From: Anisodus tanguticus
Taxonomy: Eukaryota > Streptophyta > Magnoliopsida > Solanales > Solanaceae
Length of the DNA stretch: 64,000 nt
Assembly: GCA_034509755.1 (NCBI GenBank)
Contig: CM067552.1
Span: 11,627,001 to 11,691,000, forward strand
Reading direction: 5' to 3'
The notes beneath the pieces are model-generated. The model was not told the DNA's origin. It made no database searches and saw nothing but the letters and a program-made list of their open reading frames with translations. Positions 1 through 11,870 of this stretch are shown one piece after another. The position numbers and the translations under genes are program-made. The number at the start of each line of letters is the position of its first letter. The stretch's first letter is position 1.

Positions 1-2009
1 AACATATCAACCTTACAATTCCTGCTCTTTACCTTTTGCAATTACTTATAAGTCCTTAATCCTTAAAATACTCATTCATGCTATTAATCAATAATATTTC
101 AACACATTCTACTACCTATTGCCAACTATGAACCTCATGGAACATTCGTCATAGCACCTAGTCGATTACCATAGACCTACTCCCCCGAGCGTACTAAACA
201 ATTTCATCTGACCCAAAAGATGCAAAAATAATACTGACATAATCTATACCAATCCCAAAATTTCCATTATTTTAAATCCAAATCCTCCCCTATTCCGAAG
301 AAGAACCTTACTCATTCCGGATCAGATCAACCATGAATTTATCAAAATCCTTAATTCTCCACCTTTTATTTCAACCACACTCACCACTAATGACCAATCA
401 CTACTCAAACCTATTCCAGAGTGTACTGAAATCTCATAGGTTTCATAAATAACTGAATTGATCCTGTAAATAGTACATTGCGCACCCAACCACAGAGAGT
501 CTCTCTCGCCTCACTCGAATCTTTAAACTGGAAGCTCCTCCAAAAATCTGGCACATTCCATGTACCATCCTTTACAAAATTTCTCGACTAGAAAAGACAT
601 CGACCCACTCTGGTTACTCTGACCAACCATCATTTAGTACCCAAGCGATAACCCAACCCATTACTGAACTGGTTCATAATCCGAAAGTTGATCCTTAATT
701 ACCGGACATATAATCCTATTAAAATTCTCATATAGTTTTATAGAAGTACCATTGCCAAAATTGCTAACCCAAATAATCCTTCTTCTATATTGGTTCATAA
801 GTTACTGAGCGGATCCTCAATACCCAAAGCTTTCCATAACTAGTATTAGACCAAACCATCCTCAATCTGTTATAAAAAATTTGTCCATTGACCAATACAA
901 TGTTTGAGAGTCTTATATGATGCTTGCCTACAAAGAACCAACCCTTACCTTATTTTGTCGAACCCTAACACATCCAGCTAACCGTGCAATTTTTCCCTAT
1001 CCTTTGGTCAACTCCAAAGTCATGATACCAGTAACAATAGAACATTCTCAAGTATTAACTTTTACGTACCATGCCCATAAATATTATCCAAGAACTAGAT
1101 GCAACACCCGATAATTCCTTAAATCGAACTTCACACTTATCCAGTGCTAGAGTCATTCCTATTAATCGATCACTGGCTCCCATTAGCCTATGATGTAGTC
1201 CAACGTACCAACTCATATACAGTCTCTTACACTTACTCTATATTAAACAACTGCGAAATAACTCATAAATCAACAATCTCTTGGTTTCATCAATCCCTTT
1301 TTTATCACTAACTTCAAATGGCAAGTAACCCTACGAATATACTCTTTATTTGAAGAAACCTGACTGCTTATTTCCATAAGTTTCGCTCGTCATAAGTAAC
1401 ATTGCCACATGGCCTAGAACGGATGATCATTTCCTGAAGTAACCCACAACCACTAGTTCTTACTCTGCTACCACCACTCTGTCAAGTCAAAGCCAAACTT
1501 AATCCTTCATAACTTATACAACATTCACCCTCGTACCTCTTGCTACTTATCCTAATAAGTATGACAAATACCAATTTTTCCCCTCATACAGCGAAGATTG
1601 ATCCATCCAACTACTTTTTCTTGTGCCTCTGTATTCCCATTTCCACTTCCCTAAGATATCACCGAACTAGGGGTCTCCAAACATACATAATCAACTGCAC
1701 CTTTAACACATAACTAAAGACTGATATTGGTCACGCGTTTGTATCATGGTAACACATCTCATACCCTACCGTGCGATGTTATATCGAACCACTCACGCAT
1801 AAATTTAAGAGTGGGTTACCACCATCGGTGATATAATAGAAAGAAAAAGTTTCAAATACCAATTCGATTGACCTTAGCACGAAGGGAATGAAGAAAGTGA
1901 AGTTTCCTCAAAGTCCCATAACCTCTTGAAGATAAGTATGGACGTCTTTGCACCGATCCGTGAAACTTTACTAGGCATTGCTCTTGTATTTAAGATCATT
2001 TAACCTAAA
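1..2009 (-). mobile_element. Gypsy element G1, decayed internal region
   Basis: This is the internal region directly behind the 5' LTR of a minus-strand gypsy element, running out of the window on the left. Orientation comes from the LTR and primer site at 2010-2026. No open frame longer than about 65 codons exists on the coding (minus) strand, and I recognise no gag, protease or RT motif. It is therefore either a long untranslated leader or a fully decayed gag. The plus strand is pyrimidine-rich (many CTT, TCC and CAA runs), as in the non-coding internal parts of the chromovirus copies near 42300 and 45100. Its identity as internal sequence is inferred from position. Confidence 0.6.
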
Positions 2010-2021
2010 GCTCTGATACAA
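2010..2021 (-). promoter_or_regulatory. Primer binding site of gypsy G1 (tRNA-iMet)
   Basis: The minus strand reads TTGTATCAGAGC, one mismatch from the plant tRNA-iMet complement TGGTATCAGAGC. It lies a few bases inside the LTR boundary. Together with the LTR end at 2026 it shows that the element runs right to left. Confidence 0.75.
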
Positions 2022-2651
2022 ACTTTGTCACTACCCTTTTTAGGAATCGTGGTGGCCCCTACATTTTTACCACCGGTAGGCGAACCACTCCAAATCCATT
2101 AACATGATATAAGAATAAAATGTGGAAAGATAAAATAATACTTAAATAAACTGCCGATCATGATATAAAATGTGAAACATAAGCCTGAGAATCATAATGC
2201 AACACCCCTAGATAAAGTCAATAATACAAGAGCTCTAAACTGAATACAACTCTGAATAAAGGGAAACATAAGCCAGAGAACTAAACATCATAATCTAAGT
2301 GTCTGAATATGTCTCACGGATAAATAAAAGACAAGGGATAGATAGGAGCATCTAAGGCATACCGAAAGGTAGCATCCTCACCCTGAATATTGATGATCAA
2401 CCGACTTGGACTCAAAATCAAGGTCCCGAACTGGTATAAGGAGTTGTATATGCATCCAAAAGAATGCAGCAAGTGTAGTATGAGTACACAACATACCCCT
2501 GTAGGCATCATTGTCCAACAACGACGGAAGATACGCAAAAAGATATAAATATCAAGTTGACAACAAATAATCCTATGTTAGATAGTTCAATAACTCAAAT
2601 AAGTTACATTATCCATATAAAAGTTCACGAAATCAACAAGTCACTTTGTTC

Positions 2652-4215
2652 ATATAAGGGTTCAACCACAGTCAAGTACAATTCAAACACATGCTGCATA
2701 CATGAAATCATACACTTAATGCCCTCTTTGTCAACCAACTCTATCTAAGTCATATATATGTTATCACCACCTACTAAGCTATTAAATAATCAACTAAGAC
2801 AGGTTGATCCTTGTACACACATCAAATAACAATCCTTCTCAATGGTATCACGATTAGACTAATCATAACAATACTAGTTTCTTATTTTCTCTTACCCCTA
2901 GGCTTGATTACAGTTTTACACAAGTAAGGGTGTAACACATATTTATTCATTTAACATCCTCATTATACTCTAAGTAAAAATCTACATCATTTATTCTTGA
3001 TTATGGAGGAAATACACACATATATAACATACAAGTCATTTAACAACCACCCCTCATTCCGTACTGTTCTTTTCTAGATTCTCAATCAAATAATGTTATC
3101 AATTGTCAAGCAAAAGAAGACATACCCAGTTCTCTATCATCAACAAGATAGTTCTGTCAATAAAATTCACTAACCACAACATAGTTCAACAATGAGTACT
3201 CAGACTCATAAAGGTGTAACCACATAATCTATTGCACAGAGGACAAGCCAATCATGGCAACCAATCCATCCCAATATAATCAATTCAATCATCCAATCCA
3301 TTTAATCAAGGTATCACCCAAGTCCCAATAACCAATCCATATCACATTACCAAATAACAAGTAATCATAGTATGAGTGAATATATGAATGATATGAATGC
3401 AATGCATATCTTTCATATCTCGTATAAAGGCGTTCAAATTCTATGGATTGCACACCCATGGGGGACCAATGAAGTCCATATACGCCTATAGAATTTCTCA
3501 ACAGAGCCTGGCTCTTGGTTGAAATAACTGTTGCAGGCATGCAATCCATTCTCCCACGTATTATCACCATTCGGAATTTCCCATCATATCTCAATTTTGT
3601 GGATGTAGTATCATCATCAATTAATGTTGCCAATCTCATAAGTGTTCTTACCTTTCTAGTCTCTTGGACCCATAATATTTTCATACCACTCTCATATAAA
3701 TATCATCAGAACTATGAGTTTATGAATGAAAATGACAATTCAAGGAAAGAAATTATGATGTAATGAGATGAAACCAAGTATAGAAATGAATGTCACATGC
3801 TTTCAAGAATTCAATAACATATAATCTAAGTATAATTAGGATATCATATTGAAAGCATGTGTGATGAATAAACAAATCAATAGCAAATACAGAGACGAGC
3901 CCACATAATGGCAACAAGCCTAATCAATCAGCAGTCGGAATCTGCCTTAGGCTGATTACCCAAATCACACATCATCACAATTCAACATCAATACTCACTC
4001 ACAACTATTTGCGTGGGACCCCCAAACATACCCAATACCCCTCAATATTTATAACTAATTACGTACTTCAATTAGAGTCTAATGAAGGAAACTGTAGCCT
4101 GCCTCAAAGCCGAATATGAGCCACGAACAGTTGACCCCCCACGCATGCCTTGCCCTTTAGAAGTGCCTCGTAGAACTTGAAGTCTAACACACATATACTA
4201 TACGTTAATAATAAG
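2652..4215. repeat. Tandem duplication in G1 LTR, copy 1
   Basis: This is the first unit of a direct tandem duplication. It starts around GGGTTCAACCACAGTCAAG (about 2658) and ends around CACACATATACTATACGTTA (about 4210). The same order of landmarks recurs 1573-1592 bases further on, with scattered substitutions and small indels. The copies are adjacent, so this is duplication inside the LTR and not two insertions. Confidence 0.9.
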
Positions 4216-4221
4216 ATATCA

Positions 4222-5810
4222 CACAAATAAGGGTTCAACCACAGTCAAGTACAATTCAAAACATGTTGCACACATGTAATCTTACACTTAATACTCTCTT
4301 TGTCAACCAACTCTATCTAAGTCATATACATGTTATCACCACCTACTAAGCTATTAAATAATCAACTAAGACAGGTTGATCCTTGTACACACATCAAATC
4401 ACAATCCTTCTCAATGGTATCACGATTAGACTAATCATAACAATACTAGTTTCTTATTTTCTCTTACCCCTAGGCTTGATTACAGTTTTACACAAGTAAT
4501 GGTGTAACACATATTTATTCATTTAACATCCTCATTATACTCTAAGTAAAAATCTACATCATTTATTGTTGATTATAGAGGGAACCCACACATATATAAC
4601 ATACAAGTCATTTAACAACCACACCACATTCCGTCCAGTTCTTTTCTAGATTCTCTATCAAATAATGTTATCAATTGTCAAGCAAAAGAAGACATACCCA
4701 GTTCTCTATCATCAACATGATAGTTCTATCAATAAAATTCACTAACCACAACATAATTCAACAATGAGTACTCACACTCATAAAGGTGTAACCACATAAT
4801 ATATTGCACAGAGAACTAGCCAATCATGGCAACTAATCTGGCCCAATATAATCAATACAATCATTCAATCCATTTAATCAAGGTATCACCCAAGTCCCAA
4901 TAACCAATCCATATTACATTACCAAATAACAAGTAATCACAGTATGAATAAATGTATGAATGATATGAATGCAATGCATATGCCAGGTACCTTTCATCTC
5001 TCGTATATAGACATTCAACTTCTATGAACTGCACACATATATGGAACCCGTAAAGTTCATATACACCTCCGAAATTTCTCAACGGATCTCAACTTTTGGC
5101 TGAAATAACTATTGCAGGCGTGCAATCCATTCCCGTGCGTATCATCACCATCCGGAATTTCTTATTGTATCCCAGCTCTGTAGATGTAGTATCATCATTA
5201 ATCAATATTGCCAATCTCATAAGTTTTCTTACCTTCCCTGTCTCTTGGACCCACAATATTTTCATACTAATCTCATATCAATATCATCAGAACCATGAGC
5301 GTATGAATGCAAATGATAATGCAAGGCAAAAAATCATGATTTAATGAGATGCAACCAAGTATAGAGATGAATGTCACATGCTTTCAAGAATTCAATAAGG
5401 TATAATCCAAGTATAATCAGGATATCATATCAAAAGCATATGTGATTAATAAACACAACAATAGCAAATATAGCAACAAACCCACATAATGGTGACAAGC
5501 CCAATCAATCAGCATTCGGAATCAGCCCAAGGTTGATTTCTCAAATTACCCATCATTACAGTTCAACACCGGTACTCACTAAAACATTCATCACAACCGT
5601 TTGAGTAAGATCTTCAAGCACACCCAATACCCCTCAATATTTATAACTAATTACGTACTTCTATCGGAGTCTAATAAAGGAAATTGTAGCCTACCTCAAT
5701 GCCAAGCAGGAACCACGAACGGTCAACCCTCCACGCATGCCTTTCCCTTTGAGTGTGCCTCACAATACTCGAAGTCTAACACACATATATTATACGTTAA
5801 TAATAAGCTA
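4222..5810. repeat. Tandem duplication in G1 LTR, copy 2
   Basis: This is the second unit of the direct duplication. It runs from AAATAAGGGTTCAACC at about 4225 to ATACGTTAATAATAAG at about 5808. Divergence from copy 1 is visible throughout, so the event is not recent. An 82-codon plus-strand frame (3515-3763 and 5096-5344) and a longer minus-strand frame remain open at equivalent positions in both copies. Confidence 0.9.
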
Positions 5811-6359
5811 ATACATAATACAAGGACCTAGTCCTTCAACATACCAGGACTTCTAAAACCAACCCCGAGCCCACAATATTACAATTCAAACTCTATTACT
5901 AAAAAACATAAACACATACTAGATAATCATACCCTTAAATTAATTGGAAATCTAAGCTCATTAGGGCCTTCAATTGCATAATCTAGGAAAACCCCCAATT
6001 TATGAACCCTAGGATTTCTCCCATATTAGAAAGGGTTTCTATACACAAATTACATGCTACAACATGATCTTCTATCATATTCCAATACTAATTTACAATA
6101 TGAAGACAAACTAAACCATATAACACCCTTAAATCAAAGATTCAACCTCTCTTAATCTAATATGAACACTAAAATTCATCTTTCCCAATTTAAAAACACA
6201 TTCTATACCACCATTAGAGACTTAAAACATTAAGTATAACCACAAGGGCGAAGAATCTTACCTCAAATGAAGAATTTAATCCCAACCTTCAAGAATCCCC
6301 CTTAGGTAGATCTAGAACCGATGTAATGATATTTTGGGAAAGTGTTTCAACCTAGGGAA

Positions 6360-6720
6360 TTTATGAGACTGTATGGTCCAGCTATTCCGCTCCTGCCGAA
6401 TCGACTCTGCAGGTGCGATCTCTCTTTGGCGGACAAAAGCTCACTGAGGCACAGTCACTTGACACCTCGCCTCGGCGCAACAACGGAACAAAACCCTGTA
6501 GAGGTGCATTCGCCCCTGTGTGAAAACCCTCGCTGGGGCGGAACTCCAACATAATCTCGAGACACACTTCTACGAGCCAACCTCCGCAGAGGTGTACACG
6601 CAGGAGAGGATGACTCACCGCTGAGACGGACACCAGACACCAGCAATAAAGACTTTCTCCCAAACTTTCACCAAACACCCAAAACACTCTTGAGACCCCC
6701 CGAACACAAACCAAACATGC
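6360..6720. other. GC-rich block in the G1 LTR
   Basis: A GC-rich island sits in an otherwise AT-rich LTR, with many GCGG, CCTCGC and CGGAGG-type words. The solo LTR has a comparable block at 25740-25890. It is therefore a family feature of the distal LTR and may be part of its promoter or regulatory region. The open frames within it on both strands are a by-product of GC content and I do not call them genes. Confidence 0.5.
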
Positions 6721-7149
6721 TCTCCAAAGGTAAATAGTTCTATGAACTCACTCATGCCCTTGGATTTCCCATTTAACAGAGCTAAGACATACTTCTCTAA
6801 ACAATTTCCAAAAATAACCAAATATTACATTTTCACAAATAAGGCCACAAAATACATTTGATTACCTCGGGAAGTGAACCAATGACTCGACTAAGTCGTA
6901 AATGACCCTCCAGAACTACTGGAGGTGACTGAACCCGGAAGGAACCCATATACTCAAAATTCAACTTTGGATCAAACTATCTAACTCTAAGATTCTTATC
7001 TTGGATTTTTCTTCCGAAACTTATATAAATGAACCTCGACATCCATGCCACCCATCCCCACACATCACAAATCCCACACATAGTCTATAAAAAAGATATT
7101 TATTCAAATAAGGGTATTTATCTAAAAACAATCGGATGGATCGTTACAG

Positions 7150-7564
7150 AACATATATGGTGTTTGTTCGGAAAGACTGTCTTTTCCGAAAATGGAAAGA
7201 TCCATTGGAAAATATTTCACGAATTTTAAATTATTTTAGTGCGAAAAAAAATGGTAATGGAAAATAAATTTGTTCCAAAAAGATTATAGATCAATCAAAT
7301 CATTTGAACAAATCCAAATCCGAAGTCGAAGCCGAGCCAAGCGACAATGACGACGGGATGTGAGACTTTCTTCTCAACTCTTTATGAGCTTGAGTATGTG
7401 TTTCCATATATAAGCACACAACTCTCTCTTTTTCTCACCACCAATGTGGTACAAAGTTCTCATCCAAAAAGAACTTAGCTCAAATTTTTATTTTCCCCTC
7501 CATTTCTCATTCACACCATCTTATCCTAAAATCCCAACAACTTGAGGGTATTTAAAGCCTAATA
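7150..7564 (-). repeat. Copia B 3' LTR
   Basis: This repeat matches 12555-12973 in direct orientation. Shared landmarks are TTCTCAACTCTTTATGAGCT, the TATA-like CATATATAAGCACA, and AATGTGGTACAAAGTTCTC. A polypurine tract (minus strand CACGTGGGGAT) immediately precedes it at 7565-7575. The outer boundary is uncertain by a few bases because of the abutting gypsy LTR. Confidence 0.8.
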
Positions 7565-8242
7565 ATCCCCACGTGAATAGAGAATGAATATATTATGAAA
7601 AACATTCATGAAAAAATGGTGTGATTCATAAGCAAGGATTAGTCGCATTTGGATGAGTAGATTTCTCTTTGAACTTTTCATAGTGAACATATGTCAGATA
7701 GACTCGGTCAATCGATAGATTTAATATCTTTGAACTATCAAGCTTTGGTGTATACCTAGAAAACCACATGTCACACAACTAACCATTTAAATATCTTAGG
7801 TTCTCACTATTTTGTTTATTTCAGCCATGAACACTACATGGTTCATAAGTACATAGAGAATTGGTCATAAAGATTCCTCTTGAAGCGGCTTACACTCCAC
7901 ACTTACATAGGTGATTCCTAAACGTATCATCCCATAGATACACTATTTGAATATCCTGTATCAAATAAAGAAATTATTAAAAAGCCTTAATGCTTTATCA
8001 TGCTACTGAATATTGTGTCATCATGAGAATGGACCAAAAAAGTGATTTAGGAAATGTTGAACCATCATCAATGACTTTGTTTAGTTTGTTTGAACCTATA
8101 TCTTGGGATCTCCAGTCTTCTAAGTAGAGTTACTGCCACTATGACTTGTCCTCAGTCATAGTCCTGTTCTCTTTGATGATCTTACAACCACATCTCTAGT
8201 TAGGCCTTTAGTGATGTGAAACGTGCTCGGTAATAAGAAAAT
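7565..8242 (-). other. Copia B 3' untranslated region and PPT
   Basis: This stretch between the foreign insert and the 3' LTR has no open frame of note. On the minus strand it runs from GAGCACGTTTCACATC into the purine-rich tract CACGTGGGGAT beside the LTR. It is consistent with the long 3' untranslated region of some plant copia elements. This is inferred from position. Confidence 0.55.
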
Positions 8243-8806
8243 TGTTGGGGTAAACACACGCCTAGGTAATTAAATACCTAGACATATGTAAATGTGACCA
8301 ATAACCCTAAATCTAGGGTATGAAGAAATAAATGGTTAATCTACAATGGAAATGCAATCAATTAAATCAAAGAAACAATGAAGAGAATCTAGGAACTAAT
8401 TAGATTAACATTCTAAGAGATATAATTCAAAGAGAAAAGAGAATAAACACATACATGAATTACCTACTTGTAGTAATTCAAGATAGGTTCGAGAGGAGGC
8501 ATTTGCCAATTCTCCAACTCTCAAAAGAGTAATCTACACTCATAATCTAACATAATTTATCCTAAAAAAGAAAGACTAATAGCATATTTCTACTAGGGTT
8601 CATTATGGTAAGTAAAATACTAAAATACCCTTTAACTTTGGGCCTCCTAATTTAAAATCAAAGACATGAGTCTTCTTTCTTCTTTTGGACTTCTAACTGT
8701 CTTGAACCATGTTCACCACTCATTAAATGTCTACATAAGCATATTATGGATCTTAAAGTTCGGAAAGAAACCTTCAATTTCATGACAGTCACCTTGTATC
8801 CCATCA
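8243..8806 (-). mobile_element. Gypsy-like 3' LTR inside copia B
   Basis: On the plus strand this begins TGTTGGGGTAAAC and ends TTGTATCCCATCA. Read on the minus strand it runs TGATGGG...CCCCAACA, a TG...CA pair. The minus-strand sequence just before it, AAGTAGGAGGGAA, is a good polypurine tract. The frame next to it reads SRMNSFEVGG-like residues, as at the C-terminus of several plant gypsy polyproteins. No matching second LTR is present, so only the 3' end of this element remains. Confidence 0.6.
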
Positions 8807-8929
8807 TTCCCTCCTACTTCAAAGAAATTCATCCTCGAATTTGGTCCTTGCAAAATAATAACGGGAATAGGTATGAAATCATGAATTTGACTGAACAATA
8901 AAGCAAAGGAAATGGAAATTTCTTAAACT

Positions 8930-9650
8930 TCACTCAAATTGCACATTTTTATGATATAACCAAGTATCATAGAAATCAAAGATTTTTTTTATATTATAAA
9001 CAATATGTACTTGACTATAAGAAACAAACTTCTCATTGAATTTATCAAAGCAACTAAGAATTTCAAGAAATGAAACATATGAAGAACAATTGAAAGCATT
9101 AACAAATGAAAGCATATCAATGGATTTTACCTCAATGGATTTTGATAATCCAAATTTAAGTAATAGCCATTCAAACATGTCATTCTCAATTTTTAAAAGT
9201 TTGAAAATCTCTTGACGAAATATGCAGCAAAGTAGCAACTCAAGACTTACATTATCCTTACACAATTTATTTGGTTGAACCTTCACAATTGAATCAAGAA
9301 AATTAGTAGGTTCTTTCAAAGAATGGCATTTTACCCTACAAGCATTAGTATAATTAATCAAGAATGTTCTTTCAAAGTTAGAAATTGAGTAAGTAAAAAA
9401 ATTAACACTAGTGCTAGTATCAATCACTTTACCTTTCTTTTTGCACAAGGTTTCACTAACTTTAAGAAGTTCCCCAAACTCACTATTTTCACTATTACAT
9501 TCCTCAATATCCTCAATTTCAACTCCACATAAAGGATTATCATACAATTTGAAGCCATGAGAAGAAGTCATATCATTATAACTTGGATTTTCCTCATCAG
9601 GAATATCTTCTTTGGTTTCTTCCCGAGGTCGTTTCGATCCATCACTAGAC
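8930..9650 (-). pseudogene. Chimeric frame: copia linker fused to unknown ORF
   Basis: From right to left the minus strand first encodes a copia-type linker after integrase (residues SSSDGSKRPREE...IPDEENP). It then passes without a stop into about 215 codons that I do not recognise, starting near SYNDMTSSHGFKLYDN and ending at 8930. The second part is rich in Lys, Asn, Phe and Ser and has no RT, RNase H or chromodomain motif. It is followed by the gypsy-like PPT and LTR at 8243-8806, so it probably belongs to that element's 3' coding region. The copia/gypsy junction near 9580 is in frame, which can be chance. A host exon is possible but unlikely in this context. Confidence 0.5.
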
Positions 9651-9739
9651 GACGCACATTCCCTTTTATACTAGTATATATTTTCAAAAAAGTCAGCATT
9701 ATCCGATTCAATTATCATATTCATATAAATGTTAGGATT

Positions 9740-10128
9740 TTCTGATTTGTGAACCAAAAATCAATATGCTTTACTAATCATAGCATATCTTATGAAAATA
9801 CAGTCAATGATTTTAGGTCCGATTTTTATTCTTTTGGATTTAGGAACTTGCACTTTGGCAAAACACCCCCACACTCTGAAGTATTTCGAATTGGACTTTC
9901 TTCCTTTCTATTTTTTGTATGGAATAAATTGTGTTTTACAATGGGAACTCGATTGAGTATTCGGCTAGCCGTTAGAATAGCTTCCCCCCCCCCCAAGTTC
10001 TGGGTTAGACCAGAACTTATTAACAAGGCATTCATCATCTCATTTAGTGTTCTATTTTTCCTTTTCGCAATTCCGTTGGATTGTGGCGAGTAAAGAGCAG
10101 TTGTTTGATAAATAATGTCATGTTCCAA
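9740..10128 (-). pseudogene. Copia B integrase, C-terminal half
   Basis: The minus-strand frame includes YSPQSNGIAKRKNRTLNEMM, the copia integrase signature around the third catalytic acidic residue (normally NGVAERKNRT). The expected Glu is replaced by Lys here. It continues through EAILTASRILNRVP. A run of 11 C (9984-9994) lies inside it at the usually conserved WGEA position, where the frame reads GGGEA. Downstream residues (SKAYRFLVHKSENPNI) are recognisable only across frameshifts. The product is inactive. Confidence 0.8.
9984..9994. repeat. Homopolymer C11
   Basis: A run of 11 cytosines lies inside the integrase remnant. It is slippage-prone and could also be an assembly or polishing error that affects the local frame. 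Confidence 0.85.
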
Positions 10129-10251
10129 ACATATTTATTCAAAAGGAGATTCATATTCGCCGCCCTTATCACGCCTTATCATTTTGATTTTTTATTAAGT
10201 TGTGCTTCAACTTCACTTTTGTATTGCCTAAATGCATCAATTGTTTCATCT

Positions 10252-10623
10252 TTACATTAAGTAGACATAGTAATATCGCATGCTATCATCAATAAAAGTT
10301 ATAAAATACTTTTTTCCACTGCGAGATGGTATTGACTTAATGTCACAAATATCCATTTGAATTTCTTCAATAGACTTATAAGGATGTTTAACATACTTAG
10401 ATTCAACACAGATTTGATATTTTGATTGATTGTATTCAAACGTAGGCAATACTTCCAAACTAGTGATTTTACGTAAGGTCCTATAATTGACATGTCCTAA
10501 ATGTGAATGTCGTAAATCATTTGACTCTAGTAAGTAAGATGAAGCTGAACTTTTATTATTATCAATAACCATTACATTCAATTTGAAAAGGCCTTCAGTG
10601 AGGTAACATTTTTCTACGTACAT
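10252..10623 (-). pseudogene. Copia B pre-integrase and integrase N-terminal part
   Basis: The 124-codon minus-strand frame contains the pre-integrase/HHCC region (HSHLGHVNYRTLRKI). It continues with the start of the integrase core (MDICDIKSIPSRSGKKYFIT, then FIDDS), including the first catalytic Asp. The usual CESCIKGK part of the zinc site reads CVESKYVKH, so one Cys is missing or shifted. It belongs to the same dead polyprotein as the integrase at 9740-10128, separated from it by a short stop-containing gap. Confidence 0.8.
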
Positions 10624-10839
10624 CTCGTTCTTACTTATTACTACTTAGTCAGATACAAAAATGCACTTAAACTCATTCTTGATGATAAATGCAGTAAAAA
10701 TAAGTTCTTTCTTATTTCAGGAACATGACAAACGTTGTTGAGAGTCATCACCTTGCCAGAGGTCATATTCAAAAAAATCTTTCCACAACCTTCAATCTTG
10801 ACCGTTGCAGAATTTCAAAATAAAAATGGTCTCGCCAGG

Positions 10840-10935
10840 TCCAGTGGGAGCATATGAAGTGAACACTTCTCTAACAGCACAAACATGACGAGTGGCTCCA
10901 GAATCGATCCACCACTCTTTAGGATTTCCTATTAA
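10840..10935 (-). pseudogene. Copia B protease remnant
   Basis: The minus strand encodes WWIDSGATRHVCAVREVF, with the aspartic protease signature D-S-G-A followed by TRH. This is the typical copia retropepsin start. The domain is interrupted before the pre-integrase frame. Confidence 0.75.
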
Positions 10936-11870
10936 ATTTCACTCAGACAGTATAGCGCACAAGTCATCAACATCATTATTTGTTTCAACCATATTTCTTG
11001 ACCTTTTTTCTTTTCCTTCTTTGGAGAACGACATTCTACAACTTTGTGTCTAGTCTTTCCACAGTTGTGGTAGTTTCCCTTGAATTTCTTCTTGCTGGGA
11101 TAGTTCTTTTTTCCCAAGGACTTATTTCTCTTTTCAAATTCATTGGAGCAGTCTCAATAATGTTTACTCTTATAATTGCCAAGTTTCCACGTGTCTTCTT
11201 TTCAGCAGCTTTATTATCCTCTTTGATCCTCAATCGAATGATGAAATCTTCGAGTTTCATCTCTTTTCTCTTGTATTTCAAGTAGTTCTTAAAGTCCCTC
11301 CACAAAGGAGGTAATTTTTCAATCATCGCTGCAACTTGAAACACCTCGTTTATGATCAAACCTTCAGCAATGAGATCATGAATTATAACTTGCAGTTCTT
11401 GGACTTGGGTTATGACAGGCTTGCCGTCTACCGTCTTATAATCCAAAAATTTAGTTGCAACAAACTTCTTCAATTCGGCATCCTCGGTCTTATATTTCTT
11501 TTCCATGCGTCCCATAGTTCTTTTGAAATTTGCATATTACTATAGACATTGTAAAGATCATCCTTCAGTCCGCTTAGGATATAGTTCTTGCACAAAAAAA
11601 TTGAGTGCTTCCAAGTCTCGATCACCATAGAACGTTCATTTTAAGGAGTTGATTCTGGAAAAATCGGAACATCCTCCTTAATGAACTTTTGCAGACTCAA
11701 AGTAGTCAAATAAAAGAACATATTTTGTTGTCACCGCTTGAAATTAATTCTGGTAAATTTTTTGGGCTTTTCCGTTGGAGCCGGTGTCGGTGTAGCACAA
11801 CTGGAGGAGGCAACATTGCTCGTAGAGCCAACCGCATGGGTTAATTTTTTCTATCACGTCTGTTTTTCAT
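10932..11870 (-). pseudogene. Copia B gag (UBN2-type) with zinc-knuckle remnant
   Basis: The longest open part (11036-11515) encodes a gag capsid region with ITQVQELQVIIHDLIAEG, then AAMIEKLPPLWRDFKNYLKY and RLRIKEDNKAAE. These are hallmarks of the copia UBN2 gag domain. The N-terminal half (11520-11870) is recognisable only in pieces across frameshifts. Nearer the protease a second frame reads GNYHNCGKTRHKVVEC. This is a CX2CX4HX4C knuckle in which the first Cys is a Tyr and the usual Gly is Arg, so nucleic-acid binding is probably lost. Confidence 0.8.

Larger units (their letters stand above)
2026..7148 (-). mobile_element. Gypsy G1 5' LTR, unusually long
   Basis: On the plus strand the LTR begins TGTCACTACC and ends GGATCGTTACA, the reverse of a TG...CA pair. 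These termini and the internal landmarks match the solo LTR at 23443-26042, which starts TGTCACGACC and ends CATGTCGTTACA. The shared landmarks include a stretch with 'CAAGCC..AT.ATGGCGACAAGCCC' spacing, the phrase CAATACCCC, and a GC-rich block near the distal end. At about 5.1 kb it is about twice the solo copy. A 1.57-kb tandem duplication (2652-5810) accounts for much of the excess. The outer end abuts a copia LTR at about 7150, so G1 probably inserted at the edge of that element. Its target duplication partner lies outside the window. Confidence 0.75.

Noticed and set aside
3515..3763. 82-codon plus-strand ORF repeated at 5096-5344 as a possible duplicated gene
   Set aside because: It lies on the antisense strand of an LTR and within a segmental duplication, so the shared frame is expected. 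It is kept only as a low-interest observation together with the sense frame.
2652..5810. Direct repeats considered as a CRISPR or satellite array
   Set aside because: There are only two units of 1.57 kb without spacer structure, inside a plant LTR.
6382..6714. 110-codon minus-strand ORF and overlapping frames on both strands
   Set aside because: They lie in the GC-rich block of a gypsy LTR. Open frames on both strands follow from base composition, and no domain is visible.
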